Source of the DNA: Zizania palustris
Taxonomy: Eukaryota > Streptophyta > Magnoliopsida > Poales > Poaceae
Direction of reading: 5' to 3'
NCBI GenBank assembly: GCA_019279435.1
Contig: JAAALK010000285.1
Span: forward strand, 24,894,371 to 24,958,370
DNA: 64,000 bases
The stretch's first letter is position 1. Every line of letters begins with the position of its first letter. Both the position numbers and the translations under genes were made by a program. Of the stretch, positions 54,396-64,000 are shown piece after piece. The notes under the pieces were generated by a model that saw only the letters and a list, made by a program, of their open reading frames with translations, had not been told where the DNA came from and searched no databases.

Positions 54396-54823
54396 GTAGC
54401 CCCTCGAATACGCTTCTCCGCTAGATTTGTAACGTTAGGAGAGCAGTATACGCAAGAAAAATAATCATGCGTAGGGGTTAACAGATTTAATCAACCTCTG
54501 AAATATGCAGAGATTCAAAACTTCGAATCAACTTCTAAGAAAATTATATTCGAACTATTTTAGAATTAACTTAAGGAGTCCTAAAGCTTTTTTAGACTTA
54601 GAAGAAATAGTCGTTGCCTTTTTACTTCCAGCGGAAGTTATGCAATGCGTTAACTTCGCAAAGGGTAACTGTCAAGAATATGGAACGGCAAACGTTAAGG
54701 GTAAAAATTGTGGGTCTGGGCTATAAATAGAGGACCTAGACCCTTCCCGAATGCCCTTCTCACCGCTTTTGTGCAAACAAACCCTAACCTCCAAATTCCT
54801 TCTCTAGCAATCCGTGTGATTCC
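54396..54823 (+). other. G6 LTR-proximal region (PPT, antisense promoter, antisense 5' UTR)
   Basis: About 430 bp corresponding to 25981-26457 of G1, read in the opposite direction. No gene of its own; the 73-aa ORF at 54505-54726 is not supported. Confidence 0.7.
54721..54730 (+). promoter_or_regulatory. TATA box of the G6 antisense gene remnant
   Basis: CTATAAATAG, 103 bp before the ATG at 54824. Same relative position and orientation as the G1 antisense TATA box (26119-26130), between the 3' LTR and exon 1. A match in two copies is better support than one. Confidence 0.68.
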
Positions 54824-55719
54824 ATGGCCAAGACAAGCTTCAAGGTCCCTAGGGCGGCTTCAGCCCTAGCCCGGCAGCAGGCTGCAGCCACGGCGGCGGC
54901 AATGGCATCAACGGCGCCCTGAGCGACGGTGACTTCAGCGGCAGTAGTAGCAACACCAGTGGTGGCGCCAACGAGGAATCCCCAAAACGTTGGTCCTCAC
55001 GAACTTCTCCCAGCGTCTTCAAAGTATCCGGACCAGTCTTATCAACTGGGGCCGTCAACCTGCAAGAGGGAGTCGCTCGCAGCAGCAATAGAAGGAAAAT
55101 TAGCTCAGAGATCATAATCCGCAAACTTGGAAAGGAGGCCATTCCTTCGCCAAGGCCTGGAGAAGTGGTAGTCTTCGAAGCCTTCTTCGAAGTAGGATTA
55201 GGGCTTCCGGCAGTCGACTTCCTGTCGGAGGTACTAGATTTATTACACGTCACCCTTCCCCAACTCTCTCCGAATACAGTAGCGCGCCTTGCCATCTTCG
55301 AATGGGCGTTGCGAGCTGAAGGCTGCGAATGAAGAGCAGAGATCTTCGCAGCACTACACAGGGCATCTTGCCAACCCAAGAATTACGTAGGCCCCGGAGG
55401 TGAAAAGATCGTGGTGGCCTTCGGGAGCATCAACTTCTGGCTTCGGGATGAGTATGCTCTAAGATTTCCGGCTAAGGCCATCAATGCCAGATGGTACACA
55501 GATTGGATCCTCCGGTGGTTTTATGCCGAAGTTGGGGCAAGCAGCCGTCTGGCCGGACCCTTGCAAGACATAAACTTCCAAAGGGAAGCCTTAGTTCACC
55601 CGGATCCTGGCCAGCTCGAAGCTCGCCTCAGCCTGCTTCAAAGAATTAGCCGCCGTTTGAGCATGCGGGACCTGGCGGAGGAGTTCATCGGACTTCAAAT
55701 TCCTCCCCTGATGGCTACC
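54824..55719 (+). pseudogene. Antisense gene of G6, exon 1 remnant
   Basis: Antisense to G6 gag-pol, and the counterpart of exon 1 of the five-exon gene in G1. It begins MAKTSFKVPRAASALARQQA (compare MAKTKGFAPPSTLARQQA). A stop lies near 54919 (TGA, consistent with CGA mutated), a frame change near 55110, and another stop near 55330. The conserved core is still clear: FEVGLGLPAVDF-like, ARWYTDWILRWFYAEVG and LSMRDLAEEFIGLQIPPLMA. It ends at the deletion junction at 55719, where it runs directly into inverted integrase sequence, so exons 2-5 are gone. Confidence 0.85.
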
Positions 55720-58700
55720 ACAAAGTCCTTCATGAATTTCTCGAAGAATTTCTTGACCTTCGGCTTGAGATATACATCGGAGCAGAGGGGAACATACTCC
55801 GGCCTTGTACAAAATACCGTTGATTATATGATAATTTCGAATTCTAAGTTTCAACCTCGAAAGTTGTGGCCCTTCAGACAAATTTGCTTCTCCTTGCAAC
55901 AATTCCACAATTGAACTTCGCCAATCTATACTTGGAATGCAAAGGACTTCCGCAGAAGGGATCGGTGGCACCGAAGGTGTACTGAGTTCTTCGTAAAAAG
56001 CCTCTTCTGGAATGTCCATAGCTCTGGCTGCAGCTTTTGCCAAGATATCAGCTTGCGCATTTTCTGCTCTGGGTATACTTCGAATGGAAATCCCTTTAAA
56101 TGCTGCTTCAATCTTACAGATCTCCTCCAAATATTTTGCAAGCTATGGATGTCGAACTTGAAAACTCTTGTCTACGTGCCCTGCTAAAATTTGAGAATCT
56201 GTTTTAATGACAACTCTTATAGCTCCCAAAGCACGTGCCTTTCGAAGTCCTAACAAAATTCCTTCATACTCCGCAGTATTATTGGTAGACTTAAAGTAGA
56301 GTCTTGCGGAGTACATTGCCATTTGCCTTGAGGGTGAAATTATCACAGCTCCGACACTTGCGCTAGATGCTTGGAAAGCGCCATCGGAGTATATCGTCCA
56401 AATTCCTTCGCTTGGCTTCTCCGGAGCCCATGCTGCAGAGGGAGTCCATTCTACCACAAAATCTGCCAACACTTGTGACTTAATTGTTGTCTTTGCCACG
56501 AAGGAGATACCGAAGGGTGCTAATTCAACAGCCCACTTCCCAATTCTTCCTGTGGAATCCTTACTTCGGAGCATATCTCCCAAGGGATACGAAGTTGGTA
56601 CAATCACATTATGTGCCAAGAAATAATGCCTTAACTTCCTCGAAGCCATTATCAGAGCATAAGTGAACTTTTCAAGCTCGGAATATCTTGTTTTTGCTCC
56701 AGACAATGCTTCGGATACAAAATAGACTGGATTTTGTACCAACTTTCCATTGGAATCAACCTCTTTGACAAGGACCGCACTGACAGCGGAGCCAGTAGCC
56801 GCAAGGTAAAGGAGTAGTGTTTTGTCCGTAATAGGCACCGTGAGTGTAGCGAGGTTACTGAGATAATTCTAAATATCTTCGAAGCTTTTTTGACACTCCG
56901 GTGTCCATGCAAAATCTTCGGACCCTTTCAATGCTTTGAAAATGGGCAAACTTCTCTCCGCAGACCTTGCCAAGAATTTGCTAAGTGCTGCAAGACAACC
57001 AGTCAGATTTTGTACTTGCTTTAAATTCTCTAGAGGAGCCATTCTTTGCAGCACAGTTATTTGAGTGGGGCTAGCTTCGATCCCTCTGCTTGAAACTAGA
57101 TACCCTAACAACTTTCCAGCCTGAGCCCCGAAGATACATTTTTCGGGGTTAAGACGGATTCCACATGCTCGAAGGCTACTGAATGTTTCTGCTAAGTCTA
57201 GGCTATGCTAGTGCTTTAAAGCACTCTTTATTACAATGTCATCCATATAAGCTTCTACATTTCGGCTTATTTGTTGACCTAGAGCCTTAGCAATTAACCT
57301 CGAAAAAGTTGCCCCAGCATTTCTTAAGCCAAAGGGCATTCTTACATAGCAGAAAACTCCTGAAGGAGTTACAAAGCTTGTCTTGATTTCATCTTCGCGC
57401 TTTAGCCAAATTTGATGATAGCCGGAATACGCGTCAAGGAAGCTTAATAACTCCGAACCAGCAGTAGAGTCAACCAATTGATCAATTCGGGGCATGAGAT
57501 AGGGGTCACGGGGGCATGCTTTATTCAAAGATGTAAAGTCAATACACATGCGCCATTTCCCAGAAGATTTCTTTCTAACGAAGACTGGGTTGGCTAGCCA
57601 CTCCGTATGAGCTACCTCTCTGATAATCCCAGCCTTCAGCAGCTTTTCAACTTCATCTTTAGCAAGAATAGCCCTCTCCGTAGACATCTTTCGAAGTCCT
57701 TGCCGAACAGGCCAAGCCTTCAGATTCACAAGTAAACAATGCTCAATAATATCCCGACTGACTCCGGTGATGTCTTCATCAGACCAAGCAAAGACATCTA
57801 AATTCTCCTCAACTACTTTCTCTAACGAAGTAGCGACTTCTGGAGGCAAGTCCTTGCCAAACTGAAATGAATATTCTTTGCCATCTTTGACAATAACCTT
57901 TATTGCAATCACTCCTTCGGGGCTTGGCCTTGGGAAGGACTTCTTCGAAGATTCGCCAGGAGCAGGAAAATCCTCCGGGTTACCTTGCACGTTGTTCACC
58001 TGTCTCGGGTCAAGAGGAGGGCCATGACCATACTTCGCTCTTCGCGCAGTGGCCTGATCTCCGAAAATAGTGAGCACTCCCGCTTGTGTGGGCATCTTCA
58101 TACACAGATAATTATGATGCGCCACGGCTCCGAATTGATTCAACATGCCCCTTCCGAAGATAACATTGTATGCATATGGGGCATCCACAACATCAAAAAT
58201 CACTTCCTCCGTCTTGGCCAGTAGCCCCTCTCCAAAAGTAACTTCCAGGCCTATTTGGCCGAGGGCATCAAGGGGGGGTCCAGCGAAGCCTTGCAAAGGA
58301 CGATCTGCTAGGAGAAGATGCTTACTGGAGATGCAGAGTTGATCAAAAGCTTGGACAAAAATAATATCTGTTGAACTCCCTCCGTCGATCAGCACTCTCC
58401 GGACCTCAGTCCCTGCTATGTCGGTAGTGATGACAAGTGGGTCTGCATGTAGAAACTTTATGCCAGCTGCATCATCTGCAGAAAAAGATATCGGCACATG
58501 GGACCATTCAGGCATAGCAGTTGCGGACGAAGAAGTTCCAATATGGCCCACTTCTCGGACATATTCTCTTCTCTGCCTCTTCGACATACTTCCGAGGGTC
58601 CCTCCTCTGGAGATGGGGAGGACTACTCTTTTCCCTCGATCTTGACCATCTTCCTGCTTCGAAGGTGGCATAACATTGACCACCGGAGGCCGTCTTGCAG

Positions 58701-59169
58701 ATTTGAAGTTCTCTATACGTGCCACAGCCTGGACAGGCTCCGGATGAACCTCGGTCGGAACTCGATCAGTAGTGCCTTGACCCGAAGTTCTTTCCAGGTA
58801 CTCGCCTCTTAAAGCGAGTATATACTTACACGCATCAGTTGCGTGACTTCGATTCTCACCATGGACACAACAGAAAAAGGCCTGGGCTTTGCCAGCCGGT
58901 TTCCCTAGCGGCCTCCAGCCGCTGGTCTTGCTTCCTGAAGGTTGCGAAGTCCTTGGGGAAAATTTCTGTGGAGGTGCAATGTTCAAGACTTCTGAACGAG
59001 GATGCTTTTGCCCCCGACGCCTATCATGCTGAGCTTCGAAGCTAGGCCCCTGCGGCTGTGTTGAAGTCTTCACTTCTAGTTTGACTTCTTGGAGGATTGA
59101 CGGAGTTGCAACAGTTCTCCGAAGCCATCCCTCTTCTGACCTTGCATACTCTTCAAAATAAGACATCAA
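55720..59169 (-). pseudogene. G6 pol (protease, RT, two RNase H, truncated integrase)
   Basis: The ORF 59169-57208 (653 aa) runs from the gag C-terminus (HGENRSHATDACKYIL) through protease (LIDGGSSTDIIF) to RT with MPFGLRNAGATF and the YMDD box, stopping at 57208 where G1 reads KHQH (Gln codon changed to TAG). RT end and connection follow at 57111-56869. RNase H and the second archaeal-type RNase H are in 56838-56143 (TIYSDGAFQASSASVGAV, NNTAEYEGILLGLRKA, KTDSQILAGHV). The last piece, 56130-55591, has ENAQADILAKAA and ends in the integrase finger start IHEGLCGSH, at the deletion. Confidence 0.9.
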
Positions 59170-60106
59170 CTGAGCAATAGAAGATATCTGCTTCCGATGA
59201 AGTTTATCAAGGAGGCCTACGTCGGTAACTCCCTCTCGAGCTGCATCAACTATAGAGGATGTAGTTAACCCTCGAATTTGCGACTTCGTATGAGCGAAGC
59301 ACTTGAAATACTGCCTTAAAGTCTCTCCAGGGAGCTACTTCACTTGGAAAAGACTTCCTATTGACATTGGTGGTACGAAGGTACCCTGAAAATTGCTTAT
59401 GAACTTCTTCCATAATTGCTCCCAGGTTCTGATTGACCCTGGCTTCAAGGACCAGAACCACCGCAGTGACACTCCTTCGAGAGCTAGAGGAAAACATTTG
59501 GCCATGGTGTCTCGTACTCCCCCACTGGCCTCAATTGCCAATGCATACGAACGGGAGAAACTCTCTAGGGTCTTCATCTCCAAAATATTTACAAAGCTTC
59601 GAAGTTTTGAACTTAGGGTCGAAGCACACTTTCTGTAACTCAGGATGCAGCGGAGATTCAGTGTCGAAAGAAGCGTTCTCCGGGGCTTCGGGATAAGGAA
59701 GTTCGTCGTCTTCGGGCACTTCGGGGATGACTGGGGTGGCCTAAGAATGAAGCCTATCTGTGGCTTCTTGCCGCCACCTTGCTACTTCAGCTTGGAGACT
59801 GACCATTTGAACGGCCATATCGCCAAGACAATCTTCATCTCCTCCGGAAGGACCTTCCGGGTCTTGAGAACTGTATGCATCAGTTCGAAGTGGAACTTGA
59901 GGTGGAAGAGGAACTCCGGTTGGCCAAAGTATGGATGGAGTTGGGGGAGGAACTCCGTATGATTGAGGAAGGGGAATCCCTTCCAGAGTCTGAGGTGGAG
60001 GAAATGTTGAAGGTCCTCCGACCTCAATTGTCTTTGAAGATCTTACTCCAGAGGTCCGAGGGGACCTCCGAGTTGGACTACCACCTGAACTCCGCTTGGG
60101 AGGCAT
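59170..60106 (-). pseudogene. G6 gag, N-terminal and capsid part
   Basis: The ATG at 60106 reads MPPKRSSGGSPTRRSPRTSG. The frame is open to about 59741, then breaks; the capsid motifs FDPKFKTSKLCKYFGDED (59719-59531) and LRWFWSLKPGSIRTWEQL (59583-59335) are in different frames. It is close in sequence to the G3 gag at the left edge. Confidence 0.88.
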
Positions 60107-60168
60107 GGTTTGAAAACTTGGTAGAGAACGAAGTTTTTTGGACTAAGTTCCCCACGGACGGCGCCAAC

Positions 60169-60664
60169 TGTTGGCGTAAAAGATTACGCTAACAGGTTTC
60201 TAGAGATTAGAAACTAACAAACGAAGTGTTTGTGAAGTAAACTATTTCAAGCCTCCGAATGGATAATAGCTAAAAATAGTTCGAATATGTGTATTGAATA
60301 ACTCAGTATTCGATCCCCATTACAGGGTAAAACATGGGGTATTTATAGGCCAAAACCTTAAGGAAAATACCCTTTTACCCCTCTGTTACAACTGACATAG
60401 TGGAAACTATTCGGTACCCTTAATAGGGCTAAAACGGTAAAAGACTAATCTAATGAGAAAGAAGATAAGTCTTCCATCTTAGCTGGCAAAGAAGCTCTCC
60501 GAAGAGTCAATGTTCGAAGATATACTCCGAGCCAGAGTTCGCCTCTATCCTTCGAACTCGATCCAGCATACTTTCGGAGTTAGATGCTGGAAACTTTTGA
60601 TTAAATCACTTGCCTTTGTCTTGGTGCAGCAAAGGCTCTGAGGATGAAGTATTTTCCCCCAGCA
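60169..60664 (-). repeat. 5' LTR of G6
   Basis: A 496-bp partner of 53901-54395. The last bases read CCCCCAGCA, one substitution from the consensus terminus. The PBS complement cacggacggcgcca precedes it at about 60152-60165. The target duplication TCACC follows. Confidence 0.92.
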
Positions 60665-61823
60665 TCACCCTTATGGCATTTTGTGAGGGGGAGCAGATTT
60701 GAATTGTCCTGCATATGCTCATTGTGTGTGAAATTGCATTTACATCTGTTGCACTTATATGCCTGGTTTTAATTCTTGTAATCATGTCAGCTCAACTCTA
60801 TTTAATATGTCTAAAATATTTTATCCATGATTTTTCTTTCCAAATCAAATTATGCTGACTGCTTAGTCTTGAATCTAGCATGTTTAGACAGGACTACTTT
60901 AGCTATCTTTTATCTTCTTGATAGCAAGACTCCTTTTTCTTTGGATGCAAAGCATTGCAACTTGAAAAATTGTATTACTTACTCATGGATATTCATCAAG
61001 TGTTAAACAATTTGATCACTTAATTAAAAATCCAAAAATCCATGATTTGCATGCTACAAGCGACAAGCGACAAGATCCAGGTGGGTTTGTTTGTCGCACT
61101 ACTCTATTCTAGATTGCTTACCATTGCACATTGGTCTGAACTGGGATAGTGTAGTGTAAGCCAAAATCACCGCCTTAAGCTTCTGATGGCTCTTGTGCCT
61201 AGGCTTGGCCTGATTGGAAAGTATAAGGTAGACAAACAAATAACCCCTGGCATTGTGAAAAGAACAACAAAAATTCATTGTTCATCAAGTTTGCTTTCAA
61301 TGCTCCACTTGAACTGGACTTGTCTGTCTAGAGTAGAAATTGACTAGCTTTGTGCAGTCCTTGCTTTTACTTGTCTAGTTAACTTGATTGAGTGGTGATG
61401 CTTTTATTTCAAAATGATAAAATCACATGTTGTCATCATGTTTTTTTAGAGAATGTTAAATTGAGCTGAGCACATGAAAATCGGTATAACAGTTGGCATA
61501 TTTTTGCTTTACATGTCCTTGCAATTCTGCCCATTTCGAAGCTTTGCATCTTTTAAATGCTACTTGATGCTTGCATTGCCAAAGGGGGAGAAACTTTTGA
61601 GTTTTTTGCTGTAAGGGGGCAAACAATTCAGGGGGAGTTTTTATCTTGCAAATGGAAGATTTGTCGAAGGGGCTTTTACTCTTTTGAAAAGGGGGAGGAA
61701 AATTCTTTTGTCAAGTGACATGGTTTGGCTCGTTTATGAGTTTTATGGTCACTTGTGCGCTGAAATTTTTCAATTTTTCTTGAACTTGAATTTGGTTGTC
61801 AATGCACTCATCAAGGGGGAGAT
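60665..61823 (+). other. C3 end of pol and 3' untranslated region with PPT
   Basis: Resumes with TCACC, the last pol codons and a stop, then non-coding sequence that shares blocks with the C1 and unit A/B 3' UTRs (61080-61260). GGGGGAG motifs occur near 60690, 61583, 61631 and 61690. The tract AAGGGGGAGAT at 61813-61823 abuts the LTR and is the likely PPT. Confidence 0.85.
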
Positions 61824-63580
61824 TGAGAAACCAAGGGTTGGTTTCGGAGTCTATGAGGAGTGATTGACAGATATTATCCTCTGATTCGAAGGGGTCCCTC
61901 CGAAGGTGTTCGGAGGTTGTTTCACTGAAGGGTTCGGTGGGTCTGTTTGCTGCAGCTGTTGCAGCGGAGTGTGCCTGTCGGAGGTGTCCGACAGTACACG
62001 ATGACTGGGTCGTACCGAAGGTCTCGGTACTTTGGGCAGTACTCCAGAGTATGCGCCAAAGGTTGCTTACCCGAAGAAGTCTCCGGGGTACTGGATACAC
62101 TTGTCAGTTTGTCTGTGGTGCGCAGGTGACTTCAGAGGCGACGGACGGTTCGCAGCAAGTGAACCTGGTCAAGCAGGAGGCTTGATGCCAGGAGAGTGGG
62201 GAGCTCGGTCACGAAGGCTGCGTGGGGTCGAGGTCAGTCCTCGGGTCAAGGTGTGCCAAGTGGAGGCAGAGAGTGCGTAGCGTGGCTCCGGCTGAAGGTA
62301 CTCCGAGATGAAGTCGTCAGAGGCAGGGTACTCCGAACGAAGTGACTTTGGAGTATGGTGGACAAAGTCCTCAACAATGAGGCAAGGCGTTCGAAGTGTG
62401 CTCCGGAGGGAGGCACCCGAAGGTATACCCAATGAAGGTCTCAGAAGTCGAGGTGCATCGAAGGCATGATCCGGGTGAGGTTCATCGAGGAATATGCTCG
62501 GGGAGAGACACTGCTACGAAGTGCTCATGGAATGCTTCATTCGGAGGCCTTGGATGAAGGAGGGACTTCGAAGGGTGCTAATCCGAAGGTGGGGCTTCGG
62601 TGTGTGGCTGACTTGAGGTACTTCGGCCATGCATGGCTTCAGTACACGGGTTGACGAAGTTCGAGCTGGGAGTAGCTGCAAAGCCGTGGTGGTCCACTCC
62701 GGAGGTGATGGCATGAAGGCTCAAGGGCTTTGACGGCTTCGGCTCAAAACTGTCAATGTATCGAAGGCTGACTTCGGTGAAGCGAAGGCCGTTAGGCTCA
62801 AGGCTTCTCATCGAAGCTACCACACCCCTCGCGTGCGAAGGGGGCTTCAGAAGAATCCAGGACTGCAAAGGCTGACCGTGTCTGCTCTGCAAAAGCTGAT
62901 GTTGTCTCCTCTGCGAAGCTGACAAAAGAAGCCTCCAAATAAAGTAGACTACCAGCTGTACCCCCCTATTCTGATGAGACAAAAACAGTGTAAACCCTAG
63001 GGGGTAAAGTAGTCTATTCACAGGACTGAATAGTGCCTATAAATAGTGGAGGCTAGCCTAGGCCACAGTAACACTTTGAGCAGCCATTTTTGAGCTCCTG
63101 TGCTAGCCGCCACACTTTGTATTCAGATCTGTGAGTTCGTTTTTGTGTTCCCTGTTCAAGTAATGAAACTTTGATTCTGTTTTCATTTGTGCTTGAACTT
63201 GTATTCTGTGTTGCACTGCGTGCTCTGATTTCTCTATACACCATCTTCTTCCTGGGTGAAGTTGTGCTTTGAATCTCTTCTAGAGAGGTGTGTGTGAGGT
63301 CTGTCCGGGTGAAGTGTGATTCTCAGTGTGTGTTCGCTCTGTGTAAACTAGAGGCTAGACCTCTCTGATTACTAGCGAAGCACTATTTTTGGCTTAAATC
63401 AAACTTTTGCTCCTTGCGAAGCCTAGTTTCGGAGCTGTGAAATACCTCCGAACCAGAACTTCGAAGGGTGTGTTAGAAGCCTGTTCCGAAGAAGACAGAA
63501 TTAAAATAGAAGGCTATTTTTAGTCTAAAATTTTAAAAGCTCCAATTCACCCCCCTCTGGTCGCCGTTTTCGGTCCAACA
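61824..63580 (+). repeat. 3' LTR of C3
   Basis: 1757 bp with the same termini as 46746-48734 and TATA at 63037-63046. It is shorter mainly because about 250 bp corresponding to 48306-48556 are absent near 63400, between short TCGAA/TCAAA repeats. Confidence 0.9.
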
Positions 63581-63585
63581 AATGG
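63581..63585. other. Target-site duplication of C3, right copy (AATGG)
   Basis: Matches 46741-46745. Collapsing it restores an open reading of G7 across the site (AGC GAA TGG CGA). Confidence 0.92.
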
Positions 63586-64000
63586 CGAATTAAAGAGAAG
63601 GTCGATCACGATTACAAGAAAGTCACTAGGGTAAACATGGTGTTCTTTCTTCATGCAGAATATTGGGCCACTCTCGATAATAATGACAAACAAGCCGAGG
63701 CGATGACTCAATTACTGCTAGTGCCCCAATCGATGATATTCGACAGGCCGGGAGATCTTGTGCATCGTCACCTGAGACCTCTCTAAGTTAAAGGAATGGT
63801 CATTGGAAAGTCCATTTCAAAATGATGATAGATGAAGGAGTATACGTCAACTTTATGCCATATGCCACCTTCTGGAAGCTAGGGAAAGGGCCGGAGGACC
63901 TCATTAAAACCAATATGGTACTGAGGGACTTCGGTGGAAACTCATCAGAAACGATAGGGGTGCTGAATAAGAGTTGACGGTTGGAAGTAAAATAGTGCAG
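63586..64000 (+). pseudogene. G7: decayed Ty3/gypsy, protease region
   Basis: Continuation of 45490-46745. It reads VNMVFFLHAEYWATLDNN, then a retropepsin-like part YVNFMPYATFWKLGKG followed by DLIKTNMVLRDFGGN and SETIGVLNKS. The active-site triplet appears as DEG where DGG is usual. Stops near 63785 and 63975 confirm decay. It runs off the right edge. Confidence 0.8.

Larger units (their letters stand above)
53901..60664 (-). mobile_element. G6: Tat-lineage gypsy element with a large internal deletion
   Basis: Minus-strand relative of G1 with LTRs at 60169-60664 (5') and 53901-54395 (3') and the duplication TCACC. It keeps gag, protease, RT and both RNase H domains, but a deletion equivalent to about 4.7 kb of G1 (about 20400-25107) removes the rest of integrase, the 3' tandem repeats and most of the antisense gene. 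LTRs differ by roughly 4-5 percent over 240 bp by eye. Confidence 0.92.
46746..63580 (+). mobile_element. C3: Ty1/copia element (SIRE/Maximus-like), split by G6
   Basis: A plus-strand copia element with LTRs at 46746-48734 and 61824-63580 and the target duplication AATGG at 46741-46745 and 63581-63585. Between them lie PBS, gag, pol without an integrase core, 3' UTR and PPT. G6 is inserted at the very end of pol (53900/60665). LTRs differ at roughly 9 percent over the first 270 bp by eye, so C3 is older than G6 (about 4-5 percent), as the nesting requires. Confidence 0.92.

Noticed and set aside
1..64000. Host protein-coding genes, tRNA, rRNA or snRNA genes
   Set aside because: Every long ORF is explained by a retroelement domain or by LTR readthrough. 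I saw no tRNA-like cloverleaf or rRNA motif, though a covariance-model scan would be needed to exclude small RNAs.

Overview
The window looks like plant nuclear DNA, most likely from a grass. It is made almost entirely of LTR retrotransposons inserted into one another. I found no convincing host gene, tRNA, rRNA or CRISPR. The grass assignment is an inference from the element types: a CRM-type Ty3/gypsy element, several Tat-lineage Ty3/gypsy elements with a second RNase H and antisense ORFs, and SIRE/Maximus-like Ty1/copia elements with LTRs of 2 to 4 kb. Element names (G1-G7 gypsy, C1 and C3 copia, unit A/unit B) are mine.

Layout, left to right. 1-1437: 5' end of minus-strand Tat element G3 (gag and 5' LTR), running off the left edge and sitting in a copia LTR. 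1438-28351: plus-strand copia C1 (5' LTR fragment, tiny gag remnant, decayed pol, 3' UTR, 3' LTR). C1 carries two further insertions: G2, a complete decayed CRM-type element on the minus strand (2709-10222, target-site duplication TGTGG) in pol, and G1, a complete plus-strand Tat element (15451-26953, TSD GGTCC) in the 3' LTR. 28352-29071: leader and 5' LTR of another minus-strand Tat element, G4. 29072-42164: two gag-only copia units, A and B, in tandem on the minus strand and sharing one 3.9-kb LTR. 42165-44460: gag and 5' LTR of a diverged Tat element, G5, into which that array is inserted. 44461-45490: apparently unique AT-rich DNA with one candidate Tourist-like MITE. 45490-46745 and 63586-64000: the two halves of a decayed gypsy element, G7, split by copia C3 (46746-63580, TSD AATGG). 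C3 is itself split by the minus-strand Tat element G6 (53901-60664, TSD TCACC).

Insertion order on the left, oldest first, inferred from nesting: G5, then the A/B array, then G4, then C1, then G1, G2 and G3. On the right: G7, then C3, then G6. LTR comparison by eye agrees: G1's LTRs look identical, those of G6 and G2 differ by a few percent, and those of C3 by roughly 9 percent.

The most interesting item is inside G1. Its sense strand encodes gag-protease-RT-RNase H-RNase H-integrase, with a single frameshift in integrase. Between pol and the 3' LTR, the opposite strand carries a gene of five exons. Its four GT-AG introns, 71-88 nt long, join into one uninterrupted reading frame of 1114 codons. 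A TATA box lies about 150 bp upstream of its ATG. A second, decayed copy in G6 keeps the first part of exon 1 and a TATA box at a comparable place. Antisense extra ORFs are known in Tat elements; this gene model and its conserved promoter deserve checking.
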